Positions 54,470-64,000 of a DNA stretch of 64,000 nucleotides are shown in pieces. Below the pieces are notes generated by a model. It was not told the DNA's origin. It saw only the letters and a program-made list of their open reading frames with translations, and did no database searches. A program made the position numbers and the translations under genes. Source of the DNA: Rhodospirillaceae bacterium (GTDB taxonomy: Bacteria > Pseudomonadota > Alphaproteobacteria > Rhodospirillales > Casp-alpha2); the NCBI GenBank assembly GCA_016845145.1, contig JAERTE010000018.1, positions 124,001 to 188,000 on the forward strand, read 5' to 3'. The stretch's first letter is position 1, and each line of letters opens with the position of its first letter.

Positions 54470-56018
54470 GATTTCTATCGTTGCCGCCTTGGCGGCCTTA
54501 ACCGCGGGTTCCGCCAACGCCGAGCCGAATGCGCAAATCCTCTATCAGCAACACTGCGCCGCCTGCCATGGCGATGATCGCCTGGGCCAGATCGGTCCGG
54601 CCCTGTTGCCGGAAAACCTGCGCCGCCTTCGGAAAAAGCGCGCCGGTATCGCCATCGCCAAGGGCCGTCCGGCGACGCAGATGCCGGCGTTCGAGAAAAC
54701 GCTGGGCAAAGCCGATATCGACGCCCTGGTGGCGTTTATCTTCAAGCCGCTGCCAGAAGTGCCGCACTGGGACATGGCCAAAATCGCGGCCACACACGTC
54801 GTCCACAACAAGGTGGCCGATCTGCCAAGCAAACCGTTGCACAAGTCCGACCCGCTGAACCTGTTCACCGTGGTTGAGACCGGCGATCATCACGTGACCA
54901 TCCTGGACGGCGACACGTTCGAGCCGATCTGGCGCTTCCCGTCGCGCTTCGCCTTGCACGGCGGCGCCAAGTATTCGCCCGATGGCCGCTTTGTTTACTT
55001 CGGCTCGCGCGACGGCTGGGTCAGTAAATACGACCTGCACAGCATGAAGCCGGTGGCGGAAATCCGCGCCGGCATCAACACCCGCAACATCGCCATCTCA
55101 TCCGACGGCAAATGGGTGATGGTCGGTAACTTCTTGCCGCATTCCCTGGTCGTGTTGCATGCCGAGGACTTAAAGCCGTTTCGGGTGATCGAGGTCGGTG
55201 ACGGCAAGGGCCAAACCTCTCGCGTCAGCGCCGTCTACGATGCGCGCCCGCGCCAAAGCTTCGTCGCCGCCTTGAAGGACATGAAGGAAATTTGGGAGCT
55301 TTCCTACGACCCGGAAGCCGAACCCATTTACGGCAACTTCGTCCACAACTACCGCAAGGGTCAGGTTGAGGGGGGTGTTGTCGGCAAACAGCCGTTTGCG
55401 GTGCGCCGTATCAAGGTCGACGATTACATGGACGACTTCTTCTTCGATCCCACTTACGCCGAGGTGATGGGCGCGGGGCGAACCGCCAAGAAAGGCATCG
55501 TCTACAACCTGGACGCCAGAAAGAAGGTCGCCGAACTGGACCTTTCGGGCATGCCGCACCTGGGCTCAGGCATCGTTTGGAAGCTGGATGGCCGCATGGT
55601 CATGGCGACGCCGCATCTGCGTGAGCCTGCGGTCAGCGTCATCGACATGGAAAGCTGGAAAACCATCAAGCGCATTGAGACGCTGGGCACCGGGTTTTTC
55701 ATGCGTAGTCACGAGAATTCTAACTTTGCCTGGGTCGATGTGTTTTTCGGCAAGCACAAGGATGTTATGCACGTCATCGACAAGCGCTCGCTTGAGATCG
55801 TCAAGACGCTGAAACCCGCACCCGGAAAAACCGCCGCCCACGTGGAATTCACCCGCGACGGTTCGCACGCCCTGGTCAGCATCTGGGAGAAGCAGGGCGC
55901 GCTGGTGATCTATGACGCCAAGACGTTGGAAGAAGTGAAGCGCATCCCCATGAAAAAACCGTCCGGCAAATACAACGTTTATAACAAGATCAACCTGTCG
56001 GAAGGCACCTCTCACTAA
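54456..56018 (+). CDS. nirN: NirN, cytochrome c/d1 dihydro-heme d1 dehydrogenase
   Basis: A 520-residue NirS-like protein: Sec signal (MRLLKISIVAALAALTAGSANA), cytochrome c domain with CAACH, and a d1-type propeller ending in KKPSGKYNVYNKINLSEGT. NirN introduces the last double bond of heme d1 (acrylate side chain) and may deliver the cofactor to NirS. It is shorter in the linker than NirS and lies at the end of the heme d1 operon, which separates it from the true reductase. GGAAG lies 8 bases before the ATG. Confidence 0.93.
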   Translation: MRLLKISIVAALAALTAGSANAEPNAQILYQQHCAACHGDDRLGQIGPALLPENLRRLRKKRAGIAIAKGRPATQMPAFEKTLGKADIDALVAFIFKPLPEVPHWDMAKIAATHVVHNKVADLPSKPLHKSDPLNLFTVVETGDHHVTILDGDTFEPIWRFPSRFALHGGAKYSPDGRFVYFGSRDGWVSKYDLHSMKPVAEIRAGINTRNIAISSDGKWVMVGNFLPHSLVVLHAEDLKPFRVIEVGDGKGQTSRVSAVYDARPRQSFVAALKDMKEIWELSYDPEAEPIYGNFVHNYRKGQVEGGVVGKQPFAVRRIKVDDYMDDFFFDPTYAEVMGAGRTAKKGIVYNLDARKKVAELDLSGMPHLGSGIVWKLDGRMVMATPHLREPAVSVIDMESWKTIKRIETLGTGFFMRSHENSNFAWVDVFFGKHKDVMHVIDKRSLEIVKTLKPAPGKTAAHVEFTRDGSHALVSIWEKQGALVIYDAKTLEEVKRIPMKKPSGKYNVYNKINLSEGTSH

Positions 56019-56353
56019 GTCTTCCCTGCCCGGAATGGGGCAGATTGGAGGAAAATGGTGCGCGGAAGTCATTGATTTTATTGCATCAATAAAAAAATTG
56101 ACGGAACGAACCCAATTCTCCGCGATGCCCTGTGGACGGGATTAACCTGGATGTATTCTTCGAAACCAACAAAACATCGGTTCCGATAAAAACCTATACG
56201 AATGGGCAATAGCGCGCCTTCGCCGGAACGGCCGACGATACAGCAACAAATATAACTGGGTATATCAAAAAGTCAATAAATTCCTATAAAAGGAATCGTG
56301 AGACATTGAGGTTTGCGCCTGTGCTCGATCGATGAACAGACCTGATCTCGCGA
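56019..56353. other. Intergenic region between nirN and the response-regulator operon
   Basis: These 335 bases lie between convergent genes and become AT-rich toward the right. A 6-bp hairpin (CTGCCC 56026-56031 with GGGCAG 56038-56043) just after nirN lacks a T-run. A second 6-bp hairpin (ATTCCT 56280-56285 with AGGAAT 56291-56296) is followed on the minus strand by TTATTGACTTTTT and may end the minus-strand operon. No gene is visible. Confidence 0.5.
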
Positions 56354-56725
56354 TCACCCCAAGACATCTGCGACCATCTTCTTGAGTGCTGTTGGATCAA
56401 CGGGCTTTGTTACGTAACCGATAGCCCCTAACGCCAAGCCCGTGGCCTGATCAGAGTCCTGATCCTTTCCAGTGACGAATATCACCGGGATGTTTACCGT
56501 TACAGGATTGTTTTTGAGGGCTTTGCAAACCTCGTATCCGTCCATGTCGGGCATCATGATATCGAGGAGGATCAGGTCCGGGCGCTTTTTCTCGGCGATT
56601 TTCAGAGCGATTTTTCCGTTAACCGCCGCCTGGACCAAGTACGTCTCCGAAAGAATGGTTTTGACAACATCGATGTTGGACGGCGCATCATCGACCACCA
56701 GGATGGTTTTTTGGATATCCATCAC
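56354..56725 (-). CDS. Single-domain CheY-like response regulator
   Basis: A 123-residue receiver with no output domain. The acidic pair DD (VVDDAPSN), phospho-acceptor D55 (LILLDIMMPDMDG), Thr in FVTGKDQDSD and Lys in YVTKPVDP are all present. It lies 3 bases after the REC-PP2C gene and is closely similar to its receiver domain. It may be a phosphate sink or carrier in the relay of the upstream hybrid kinase. Confidence 0.94.
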   Translation of the reverse strand: MMDIQKTILVVDDAPSNIDVVKTILSETYLVQAAVNGKIALKIAEKKRPDLILLDIMMPDMDGYEVCKALKNNPVTVNIPVIFVTGKDQDSDQATGLALGAIGYVTKPVDPTALKKMVADVLG

Positions 56726-56728
56726 CAG

Positions 56729-57901
56729 CTAAACCTCTCGAACTTGGAACCCGATAACTGAAATATCGTCCCGCCGCACTTCATCACCTTGATACTCAAT
56801 AAATGCATCGTAGATCCGCTTTTGTTGTTCGGGCATGGAAAGGTGCTGGATTCCCAAAAGGTTCTCTCGGAAACGCCGTTTCCCATAGCTGCGGCTACGT
56901 TCACCGCCAATCTGATCAACAATGCCATCTGACGTCAGATAGAAGCGTTGGTCGTTAGTCAGTTTTATTTCGTGAGTATCATAGATTTGATCAGCCCGGA
57001 TACCCCGGTAACCGAAGCTAGTTTTCGTGCCTCGGACCACATCGGCATTTCCGTTCTGGATGACCAATAGATCAAATCTCGCGCCAACGAAACTGAGAAC
57101 ATTTGCATCAAGATCAATGTAACAGGCGCCGAGTTCAAGCCCATCGTCGGACTCGCCATCTTGGTGATGCTGGCCCAGCGTTTCTTGTAAAATTCGATGG
57201 AAACCGGACATCAGCCCCTGGAGGTCGCCTTTCGAGGCAACGTTCTTTGCTTTGTCGAGCGCCCCTTTGGCGAGGAGCGTGAGGAAAGCGCCGGGCACCC
57301 CATGCCCTGTGCAGTCGGCAAGGATCACCAACAGACCATCACCCCAATAGTCACACCAATAAACATCTCCCCCGACCACATCCCGAGGTTCCCACAAAAC
57401 GAAGAAATCCTGCATAGTCGGTTTGATGATCTCCAGGTCCGGCAGGATGGAACGCTGAATTCGGCTGGCATAGTTGATGCTATGTGTCACCTTTTCAAGT
57501 GCGTCAGTTAGCAGTTTGCGTTGATCGCTCAGGGCGAGATGGGTCGCAACGCGTGCTCCCAGAATGATCGGGTTGACCGGTTTCATGATGTAATCGGCAG
57601 CGCCGATTTCAAAGCCTCTCGCCTCGTCTTCCACGTGGTCTTTAGCAGTCAGGAAAATCACCGGAATGCTGCTGGTTTGTTCATCGCCTTTCAGGCGCCT
57701 ACAGACTTCGTAGCCGTCCATGTCCGGCATCATCACATCCAACAAAATCAGATCTGGTTTCCGCCTGGCAATAAGCGCCAAAGCCGAAGCCCCATTGATC
57801 GCTGCCTGAACATGATAGTCAGGAGCCAAGACCGCCTTAACCACATCGATATTGGCTGCGGTGTCATCAACGACAAGTATTGTGTGGCGCCGTTGGTTCA
57901 C
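56729..57901 (-). CDS. Response regulator with PP2C/SpoIIE-type serine phosphatase output
   Basis: A 390-residue protein: receiver domain (1-125, phospho-Asp in [13 protein letters not shown]), a short helical linker, and a PPM phosphatase domain (about 165-390) with the metal-binding Asp residues in [14 protein letters not shown], the [15 protein letters not shown] motif and [11 protein letters not shown]. RsbU-like enzymes of this type dephosphorylate STAS-domain anti-anti-sigma factors. No STAS or anti-sigma gene is adjacent. Its start overlaps the stop of the hybrid kinase (ATGA). Confidence 0.94.
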   Translation of the reverse strand: MNQRRHTILVVDDTAANIDVVKAVLAPDYHVQAAINGASALALIARRKPDLILLDVMMPDMDGYEVCRRLKGDEQTSSIPVIFLTAKDHVEDEARGFEIGAADYIMKPVNPIILGARVATHLALSDQRKLLTDALEKVTHSINYASRIQRSILPDLEIIKPTMQDFFVLWEPRDVVGGDVYWCDYWGDGLLVILADCTGHGVPGAFLTLLAKGALDKAKNVASKGDLQGLMSGFHRILQETLGQHHQDGESDDGLELGACYIDLDANVLSFVGARFDLLVIQNGNADVVRGTKTSFGYRGIRADQIYDTHEIKLTNDQRFYLTSDGIVDQIGGERSRSYGKRRFRENLLGIQHLSMPEQQKRIYDAFIEYQGDEVRRDDISVIGFQVREV

Positions 57902-60900
57902 CCGTTTTCACCCAATTCGGCGGCGTCACGAGCAGATGAAAGAATGTTCATCAACTTGGATGCCGCGTCAGCGAAATCATAGGCCGATAAGCTGCGTTTC
58001 AAAGCATCCACCGACGGATGCGCCCTCAGCCATTCCGATTTTTCACAGAGGTGCGCAAACGCCTCATCAATCATGGCATCATGATCTTCGATACGCAGGG
58101 AAAGTCCTTCCAACTCTTTGACAAGTGCCAATGCGTCAATGGTTGGTAGCGCTGGAACGGCCACTCGCGCAGCCAGCTTATTCCTGATTTGAGCCAATAG
58201 TTCTTCCGCTTTGTCGAAGTCGTAATCGTCCAGTGCACTTGCCAATTCGCCGGCGTCGTTCGCCCAATCCGTTCCGATAGATTGCGATTTAAGCTGCTCC
58301 CCGGTCTCTGAGGCGGTGGAATCAAACTCGTCAATCTGCGCCGTCAATTGATCCAGTATGGGCTGAATATCCGAAGCTGAAGCTGAAGTCTCCGTTGTCT
58401 GCGGCGACGGTGAGGCTGTTTCCTTAACCGTCACCTCAATGGCCGCACTTAGCGCTCTTTCGGTTTCCAAGAACAATGCATCCGGCGGCGAACCCTCATT
58501 GTCCACCAAAAACGCCTCGACGTCAGCCGCCGCAGCCTGAACTTCCGACGCGCCAATATTTCCCGCAACGCCCTTCAGTGTGTGCGCGCTACGGATCGCC
58601 GTTTCCCGGTCGCCGGCATCCAGGGCTGCTTTGATTCGCGCTACCGCATCTGTTTCGCTTTCCACAAAGCGGGCCAACAGTTTTCGTAGCGCTTTGGCGC
58701 TTCCGCCCACCCGACTGAGCGCCCCTTGCACGTCAAAGCCCGGAAGATTGGGCAAGTCGCCGTCTTCGGATTGGCGGGCGCTTCGTTTCAACAGATCGTC
58801 AGGAACAATCCGATCACCGTGTTCGATCCATTGAACCAACTTGGTGTACAGCACCTTCGGATCAATGGGCTTGCCGACGAAATCGTTCATGCCCGCATTG
58901 AGGCACTCTTCACGATCACCGCCCATGACGTTCGCGGTCATGGCAATGATTGGCAGGTCGCTGAACTTGTCCATCTTTCGTAGACGCCGCGTGGCTTCCA
59001 ACCCGCCCATCACGGGCATCTGCAAATCCATCAGAACGCCGTCGAATTCTTGCGTTTCGAGCATCTCAATCGCTTCGGCACCATCGTTGGCGATGGATAT
59101 CACAAGCTGTGCCTGTTCCAAAAGCTCGGTGGCAACCTGCTGGTTGATCTCGTTATCCTCGACAAGCAAAATGCGTGCGCCGCTGATGAATTGAATGGCC
59201 TCCTCAACATGATCGGTCGATATCTGTCGCCGGCGGCCCATCGGCTCCGCAGCCATATCAAACGCCCCCATGACGGCGTCGAATAACATCGATGGGGTGA
59301 CGGGTTTGAGAATAATGCCTGAAAGGCCCATTTCATCAACTTGGTCGATGACTTCCTGGCGTCCATAGGCGGTCACCATAATAATTTTGGGCTGTGGAGA
59401 TATTGCTTGGGTCTTGCGCAATTGGCGGATGGTCTCCATTCCATCCATATCCGGCATGCGCCAGTCCATGAACACCAGATTGAACGATTGTTCTTTCTCT
59501 GCAGCGCCGATCAGACGCTCGATCGCTTCTCGGCCGCTTTTGGCTTCTTCGCACGATAGTCCGAGCGCGACCAACAGATCATGCAGGATCATACGCGAGT
59601 CCGGGCTGTCATCAACAACAAGGACTCTGTTGTTGATCAGGGCTTCGGGTAATGTCCGGGATGCATCTTCCTCAATTTCCTGTATCGGGAATTTGGCGGT
59701 AAACAGAAAAGTACTTCCGGCTCCGTGCTCGCTCTCAACCCAAATTTCGCCATCCATCATTTCGACCAACCGCTTGCTGATCGTCAATCCGAGGCCGGTT
59801 CCGCCGTACTTGCGGGTGGTTGAGGTATCGGCCTGACTAAACGCCTGGAACAAACGGTTTTGCTGTTCCTGCGTCATGCCGATGCCGCTATCTTGAAGCG
59901 AGAACTTGAGCGTCGCCGCTTCGTCATCTTCCGCCAGTTTTTCGACTCGGATGATGATCTCGCCATCATCTGTGAATTTGACGGCGTTGTTCGCAAGATT
60001 GATCAATACCTGCCCAAGCCGTAGCGAGTCGCCAATGAGACCGAGCGGTACATCGGGGCCCAGTGAAATCAGGAATTCCAAACCCTTTTCGCGGGCCTTG
60101 ATCGAGATGACGTTAGACAGATTCTCCATAACTTCATCAAGACGGAACGGAACGGTTTCCATTTCCGTCTTGCCGGCTTCCATCTTTGAGAAATCAAGAA
60201 TGTCGTTGATAATCCCCAACAGCAGGTTCGCCGCATCGAAGATCTTGATCACATAATCATGCTGCTTGGCGTCTAGTTTTGTCTGCAGCGCCAGATGGCT
60301 CATGCCGATAATGGCGTTCATCGGCGTACGGATCTCGTGGCTCATTGTTGCCAGGAAGTCGGATTTAGCACTATTCGCGGCCTCGGCCTCCTGACGCAAG
60401 ACTTGCAGCTCATCGGTGGTTCGCCTGCGTTCAGCGATGTCTTTCTCAATCGATTCCGCCATTTCGTTAAACGTGGTCGCCAGTACGCCGATCTCATTGT
60501 CCGCTTTGATATTGGCACGGCGATTGTAATCCCCATCGGTCATGCCGCCGGCGATCTCCGTCAATTCCTCGATTGGCGCGATGATCTTCTTTGTCCCCCA
60601 CAAATACTCGATCAGTGTAGCCGCCAAGATGATGAACAGCAGAAAACCGTAATTTCGAAATAGTTGATCCTTCTTAAGTTCGAGTTTCGCCGCCTCATCA
60701 TCAGTGTGCTTGTTGACGACCGTGACAAATTCGCCGATTGACCGGAAAAAATCGACCTTTGCCGCGTAATACACCTCACTACTGAGGATCTGGCTCGCGA
60801 TGGTCGGGCTGCCGTCGAAGATTGTGCTCAATGCTTCGGCTTCGATCTCCATCAAAGTGTCAGCAAGCTTCTGGCTCAATACTAACTTCGCCTGCTCCGC

Positions 60901-61269
60901 AGGCGTCGCGCCGCCGGCCTCAATCATCTCGGCAATGGCGGTCGTTTTCATGGCATCGGGAAGAGCACGACTTTCGTCGGTTTCGCTTTTTAGCAATGTC
61001 GACAGCGTGCCTCGCTGCACCGTGCTCAGTGTGTGGTACGATTCCAGGTATTCCGGGTTGATTGTGGCAGCATACGATCTGATCGCGCGCGTACGCTCAA
61101 ATGAATTGATGCGAATCTGGTCCGCGGCTCTCAAGGAAACCGATCGGCGTTGCTCACCCTCGTACAGCTCCGAACTGATGTTATCGTGCATCATCGTGAG
61201 CGTTATCAGGCTTGCGATAACCAAACCCGATAGCAGTAGGCTTCGGTTTGATGTTTGTCGAATTTGCAT
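57898..61269 (-). CDS. Hybrid histidine kinase, HAMP-HisKA-HATPase-REC-REC-Hpt
   Basis: A 1123-residue membrane kinase. Two helices flank a periplasmic, mostly helical sensor region (about 30-205), then HAMP (226-280), HisKA with [16 protein letters not shown] (near 315), HATPase with NLANNAVKF and the G boxes, two receivers ([18 protein letters not shown]), and an Hpt domain with the phospho-His in [10 protein letters not shown]. About 150 further C-terminal residues are low in recognisable motifs. The chain has all four phosphotransfer steps and should feed the REC-PP2C and single REC encoded just downstream. Confidence 0.94.
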   Translation of the reverse strand: MQIRQTSNRSLLLSGLVIASLITLTMMHDNISSELYEGEQRRSVSLRAADQIRINSFERTRAIRSYAATINPEYLESYHTLSTVQRGTLSTLLKSETDESRALPDAMKTTAIAEMIEAGGATPAEQAKLVLSQKLADTLMEIEAEALSTIFDGSPTIASQILSSEVYYAAKVDFFRSIGEFVTVVNKHTDDEAAKLELKKDQLFRNYGFLLFIILAATLIEYLWGTKKIIAPIEELTEIAGGMTDGDYNRRANIKADNEIGVLATTFNEMAESIEKDIAERRRTTDELQVLRQEAEAANSAKSDFLATMSHEIRTPMNAIIGMSHLALQTKLDAKQHDYVIKIFDAANLLLGIINDILDFSKMEAGKTEMETVPFRLDEVMENLSNVISIKAREKGLEFLISLGPDVPLGLIGDSLRLGQVLINLANNAVKFTDDGEIIIRVEKLAEDDEAATLKFSLQDSGIGMTQEQQNRLFQAFSQADTSTTRKYGGTGLGLTISKRLVEMMDGEIWVESEHGAGSTFLFTAKFPIQEIEEDASRTLPEALINNRVLVVDDSPDSRMILHDLLVALGLSCEEAKSGREAIERLIGAAEKEQSFNLVFMDWRMPDMDGMETIRQLRKTQAISPQPKIIMVTAYGRQEVIDQVDEMGLSGIILKPVTPSMLFDAVMGAFDMAAEPMGRRRQISTDHVEEAIQFISGARILLVEDNEINQQVATELLEQAQLVISIANDGAEAIEMLETQEFDGVLMDLQMPVMGGLEATRRLRKMDKFSDLPIIAMTANVMGGDREECLNAGMNDFVGKPIDPKVLYTKLVQWIEHGDRIVPDDLLKRSARQSEDGDLPNLPGFDVQGALSRVGGSAKALRKLLARFVESETDAVARIKAALDAGDRETAIRSAHTLKGVAGNIGASEVQAAAADVEAFLVDNEGSPPDALFLETERALSAAIEVTVKETASPSPQTTETSASASDIQPILDQLTAQIDEFDSTASETGEQLKSQSIGTDWANDAGELASALDDYDFDKAEELLAQIRNKLAARVAVPALPTIDALALVKELEGLSLRIEDHDAMIDEAFAHLCEKSEWLRAHPSVDALKRSLSAYDFADAASKLMNILSSARDAAELGENG

Positions 61270-61299
61270 CTTATGTCCTAGCGGGAAATGCCGTCGATC

Positions 61300-61917
61300 C
61301 TACTTGAAGGCGACGACACCCTCTGCCCTGTGCTGCTGGAACAAAAGCGATAGTATCGTGCTGACGATGGGGAATAACGTTAACAACGGCAACCCAATGG
61401 CATTGACGACAAGAGGCCCTTTCTCGCCCAAGGCGAAGTAAAGTAAGACCAAAATAGCAAGCTCTACAGATATGCCGAACAGGTATTGCAAATACAGTCT
61501 AAACTTTACGTCGAATTTAACGAGAAGATATCGCCAGACAGCCCCAACCAAAATCGCAACAATGACCGTGTAAACGCCGGGTACACCGCCGGCACCGCCT
61601 TGGTAATAGCGGTACGATGCGCCGATAATGCCGCCGATCAGAACAATTCTCCAATTGAGGAAGATCGCGCAGCAACTCAACAACACCCAGCGCGCATCCA
61701 CGAAAATGCCTTTGTGAAGGTTAATCGGGTTGCTCAATATCGCGACGGTGATCAGCCCAATTGCGACACCGGAGACAGAGATTTCCAGCATCTTACTCGG
61801 AAACTTAATATTGGTTGTCGCAAACTCATAAACACTTACAAGTGCAAGTAATATCAATGAACTAAACACAAAATCCAAGAAAAACGAACTGAAAACAAAA
61901 TCCAATACATTCTGCAT
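61300..61917 (-). CDS. Stand-alone 5TM receptor (5TMR_LYT/LytS-like) membrane protein
   Basis: A 205-residue, about 6-helix membrane protein. The segment FVDARWVLLSCCAIFLNWRIVLIGGIIGASYRYYQGGAGG is typical of the 5TM receptor module found at the N-terminus of LytS-type kinases and related GGDEF proteins (positions about 73-112). Here it has no output domain. It lies 30 bases upstream of the hybrid kinase, so it may act as a separate receptor subunit for that kinase. That partnership is inferred. Confidence 0.8.
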   Translation of the reverse strand: MQNVLDFVFSSFFLDFVFSSLILLALVSVYEFATTNIKFPSKMLEISVSGVAIGLITVAILSNPINLHKGIFVDARWVLLSCCAIFLNWRIVLIGGIIGASYRYYQGGAGGVPGVYTVIVAILVGAVWRYLLVKFDVKFRLYLQYLFGISVELAILVLLYFALGEKGPLVVNAIGLPLLTLFPIVSTILSLLFQQHRAEGVVAFK

Positions 61918-62223
61918 AATACTTTATTTCCTATGTGCACACGTGCCGCAAGCTTGATGCACAAAGATCAGGTCCAAGTGTGCATGCTGTAGTATTCCAG
62001 ATTATTTGGAATAGGTCCACACGGCCATCAGTCCTCGCCGATGCCCATCCGGCGAGAACCATGATGGCCGATTTCAAAGCCCGTGGTCCGGCACCATCGG
62101 CGTTATCAAAACGTTATATTTGCGTGATCAACGCGTGAACTCGGCCCTGTTAACTGCTCATCGATACACCCGATCGCCACGACGGCGTTCGGCAACCCAA
62201 ACCAAGTTTTTCAGGAGAAATCG
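61918..62223. other. Intergenic region upstream of the Met-Lys-Glu repeat protein
   Basis: About 306 bases between divergent genes. AGGAGA at 62213-62218 is the ribosome site of the following gene. I see no further gene or clear promoter motif. Confidence 0.5.
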
Positions 62224-62460
62224 ATGTTCAAAACCGTTAGCACTTTTGCCGCCGCCGCCGCCATTGCGTTGGTGAGCGGCCTTTCCGCTCCTCAGGCCGC
62301 TGAGACGAAATCGCCCGAGATGATGAAAAAAGAAGAGATGATGAAAAAAGAACAGATGATGAAAAAGGAAATGATGAAGAAAGAGGCGATGATGAAGAAG
62401 GAAGAAATGATGAAGAAAGAGGAGATGATGAAAAAACAGGAGATGATGAAGAAAAACTAG
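62224..62460 (+). CDS. Exported Met-Met-Lys-Lys-Glu repeat protein
   Basis: A 78-residue protein. A Sec signal peptide (about 1-26, ending APQAA) is followed by a mature part of some 50 residues built almost only from MMKKE/MMKKQ units, eight or nine copies. It resembles the annotated pentapeptide MxKDx-type repeat proteins of Proteobacteria, which have no firm function. Very Met-rich periplasmic sequences often bind Cu(I) or Ag(I), and the Lys/Glu pattern would give a charged helix. AGGAGA lies 5 bases before the ATG. An OmpR-type two-component pair follows at once, so it may be its target. Confidence 0.85.
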   Translation: MFKTVSTFAAAAAIALVSGLSAPQAAETKSPEMMKKEEMMKKEQMMKKEMMKKEAMMKKEEMMKKEEMMKKQEMMKKN

Positions 62461-62541
62461 GCGACTTTACGTCGAAATAAGACAATATTTGGGACATGAT
62501 TTTTTCAATCCCAGCCATCATCTAACGGAGAGGAGTTGCTT

Positions 62542-63348
62542 ATGGTCTCATCGTCCCAGGCAATTCCTGCTCCGGATTCTGGTCAGGGCCCTATTGCGGA
62601 CTCTGGCCGCCGGATTCTGGTTGTCGAAGACGATCCCGATATCGCCTCGCTGATCTCAATGCACCTCACCGACAATGGTTTTGATGTCCACTTGGAAAGC
62701 CGGGGCGACACGGCATTGGCGGCGATAAATGCCAGAAATGCCAGAAATGCCAGAAATGCCAGTGAAGACTCCGAATTCAGTCTGATTGTGCTGGATCTCA
62801 TGCTGCCAGGTCTCGACGGCCTGAGCCTGTGCCGCGAAATTCGGTCCATCAGCGGCTATGTGCCGATCTTGATGCTGACCGCCAAATCGACGGAGCTTGA
62901 TCGGGTTCTGGGTCTCGAGATGGGCGCCGACGACTACCTGACCAAACCTTTCAGCGTGCCTGAGCTGCTCGCGCGCGTGAAAGCGCTGTTGCGGCGGGTT
63001 GAAGCGTTATCGGCAAAACCGCAGCAGGCAGCCGCTGCCGCCCCGATCGAAAGTAACGGAATCAAGATCGACGTTGAGAAACGCCAGGTCTTGGTTGAGG
63101 GGGTGGAGATCGATCTAACCGCGCGGGAATTCGATTTGTTGCAGCACCTGGCCAGCCGGCCCGGGCGGGTCTACAGCCGGGTCGAACTTCTCGATCAGGT
63201 CTGGGGGTACAACTACGAAGGCTACGAGCACACCGTCAATACGCACATCAACCGGCTCCGCGCCAAAATCGAAAAAGACCCCGCCAACCCCGTCTTCGTC
63301 CAAACGGTCTGGGGTGTCGGCTACAAATTCGTGCAGCAGCGGGACTAA
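62542..63348 (+). CDS. OmpR/PhoB-family response regulator with NAR-repeat insertion
   Basis: A 268-residue regulator: receiver (about 22-145) with acidic pair ED D near 30, phospho-acceptor D85 (LIVLDLMLPGLDG), Lys in YLTKPFSV, and an OmpR winged helix (about 165-265; SRVELLDQVWGYNYEGYEHTVNTHI). Between helix 2 and strand 3 of the receiver a run of NAR-NAR-NAR-NAS is encoded by four perfect 9-bp repeats. GGAGAGGAG lies about 7 bases before the ATG. It is followed 4 bases later by its histidine kinase. Confidence 0.95.
   Translation: MVSSSQAIPAPDSGQGPIADSGRRILVVEDDPDIASLISMHLTDNGFDVHLESRGDTALAAINARNARNARNASEDSEFSLIVLDLMLPGLDGLSLCREIRSISGYVPILMLTAKSTELDRVLGLEMGADDYLTKPFSVPELLARVKALLRRVEALSAKPQQAAAAAPIESNGIKIDVEKRQVLVEGVEIDLTAREFDLLQHLASRPGRVYSRVELLDQVWGYNYEGYEHTVNTHINRLRAKIEKDPANPVFVQTVWGVGYKFVQQRD
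62727..62762 (+). repeat. Four perfect 9-bp tandem repeats inside the response regulator gene
   Basis: The unit AAATGCCAG occurs four times without mismatch. It keeps frame and codes for Asn-Ala-Arg units in a surface loop of the receiver. Perfect identity points to recent slippage. Confidence 0.95.
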
Positions 63349-63352
63349 GGCC

Positions 63353-64000
63353 ATGGTGCGGACCCTCTATGCCAAGCTTTCCCTGGGCTTGCTGGTTTTG
63401 CTGATTGCCGTCGGCGCCATTTACACCGCCATCAACCTGGTCGTCACCGACAACTATTTGCGGCAGCTCAATCAAGAGGTAAACCGCCATCTGGCCCGCA
63501 ACCTGGTCGCCGACCGCAACTTGATCGCCGAAGGGCGGCTCAACGACAAGGCGCTGAAGGAAACCTTCAGCCTCTATATGTCCATCAATCCTAGTATTGA
63601 GATTTACCTGTTGGACAAGGCGGGGCGCATTCTCTCGTACTCCGCCGACCCCGAAAAAATTAAGCGGAAATCGGTATCCCTGGAGCCCATCAAGGCTTTC
63701 CTCAGAATGGAAGATCCTTACCCGTTGCTTGGCGATGACCCGCGCAGCCACACGGGTCAAAAGGCCTTCTCGGTAACGGAAATGCCCGGCGCGACAGATG
63801 ACGAGGGTTATCTTTATGTCGTCTTGCGCGGTGAACAGTACGATGCCGCCGAGACCATGGCGCGCAATAGCTACTTGCTGCGTATGAGCGGTTGGGCAAT
63901 GGCGGCGAGTCTGGTTTTCGGCCTGCTTGTCGGTTTACTTGCTTTCCATCTGCTGACCAGACGCCTGCGTCGCTTGACCGGGCGCATGGAAGACTTTGCC
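63353..64000 (+). CDS. Sensor histidine kinase, 5' part only
   Basis: The first 216 residues of a membrane sensor kinase. There is a membrane helix (about 6-28), a periplasmic sensor domain (about 29-180) with the IEIYLLDKAGRILSYSADPEK segment typical of a double-Cache/CHASE-like fold, a second helix (about 185-205) and the start of a HAMP domain (RRLRRLTGRMEDFA). The kinase core lies beyond the window. It starts 4 bases after the OmpR-type regulator and is its likely partner. The signal is unknown. Confidence 0.9.
   Translation, partial: MVRTLYAKLSLGLLVLLIAVGAIYTAINLVVTDNYLRQLNQEVNRHLARNLVADRNLIAEGRLNDKALKETFSLYMSINPSIEIYLLDKAGRILSYSADPEKIKRKSVSLEPIKAFLRMEDPYPLLGDDPRSHTGQKAFSVTEMPGATDDEGYLYVVLRGEQYDAAETMARNSYLLRMSGWAMAASLVFGLLVGLLAFHLLTRRLRRLTGRMEDFA

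Noticed and set aside
54456..56018. A second nitrite reductase nirS.
   Set aside because: It lies at the end of the heme d1 operon, with the shorter N-terminal arrangement and sequence of NirN.
62237..62521. A Ser-rich frame on the minus strand opposite the MMKKE repeat gene.
   Set aside because: It is the reverse reading of the repeat; the plus strand has a signal peptide and a ribosome site.

Overview
The window looks like a chromosomal segment of a denitrifying alphaproteobacterium, probably a Rhodospirillales-type organism. This is inferred from the C4-type 5-aminolevulinate synthase (hemA), the MaeB malic enzyme with a phosphotransacetylase-like tail, the gene content and the moderately high GC. 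I see no rRNA, tRNA, insertion sequence, prophage or CRISPR array.

1-4.2 kb holds the end of a phytanoyl-CoA-dioxygenase-like gene, a tungsten/molybdenum aldehyde:ferredoxin oxidoreductase with its own MoaD-like protein, a divergent TauD-like dioxygenase and a small ACT-like protein. 4.2-19.6 kb is a minus-strand type I secretion locus: TolC, two giant FecR-RTX substrates with Gly-Asp-Pro-Phe repeats, a prolyl-4-hydroxylase-like enzyme, an ABC exporter with unusual ATPase motifs, an HlyD adaptor and an exported protein. A small acidic protein behind a sigma-54-like promoter lies divergently from tolC. 19.6-24.8 kb is central metabolism (maeB, ugpQ-glpK, greB). 24.9-29.8 kb is a tightly overlapping cluster of a PAS protein, a muconate-lactonizing-type enolase-superfamily enzyme and the B12-dependent glutamate mutase set glmS-glmL-glmE. 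It is followed by a MarR-like-HTH/PAS/histidine-kinase fusion.

32.8-56.0 kb is a denitrification island. It contains two DNR-like Crp/Fnr regulators without Fe-S cysteines, a class I cytochrome c, and a heme-copper operon (CuA subunit II, subunit I, a tiny membrane protein, CtaB, SCO). Subunit I lacks the catalytic tyrosine (Gln in its place), so it is probably a B-family nitric oxide reductase (eNOR-like), since no norCB is present. Downstream are a cytochrome b / 2x[4Fe-4S] / MvhD fusion, a bacteriohemerythrin, hemA, nnrS, a blue-copper-like protein, a NirT-type multiheme fusion, nirS, and a complete heme d1 set nirE-C-F-D-L-G-H-J-N. FNR/DNR-type boxes lie upstream of both regulators and hemA; a variant box (TTAAC-N4-GTCAA) lies upstream of the NO-reductase operon and between nirS and nirE. 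The inferred flow is quinol to NirT-like protein, cupredoxin or cytochrome c, then NirS (nitrite to NO) and the unusual heme-copper enzyme (NO to N2O).

56.3-64 kb is signalling: a minus-strand operon of a stand-alone 5TM receptor-like protein, a hybrid kinase (HAMP-HisKA-HATPase-REC-REC-Hpt), a REC-PP2C phosphatase and a single REC; then a Met-Met-Lys-Lys-Glu repeat secreted protein and an OmpR-type regulator/histidine kinase pair running off the end.
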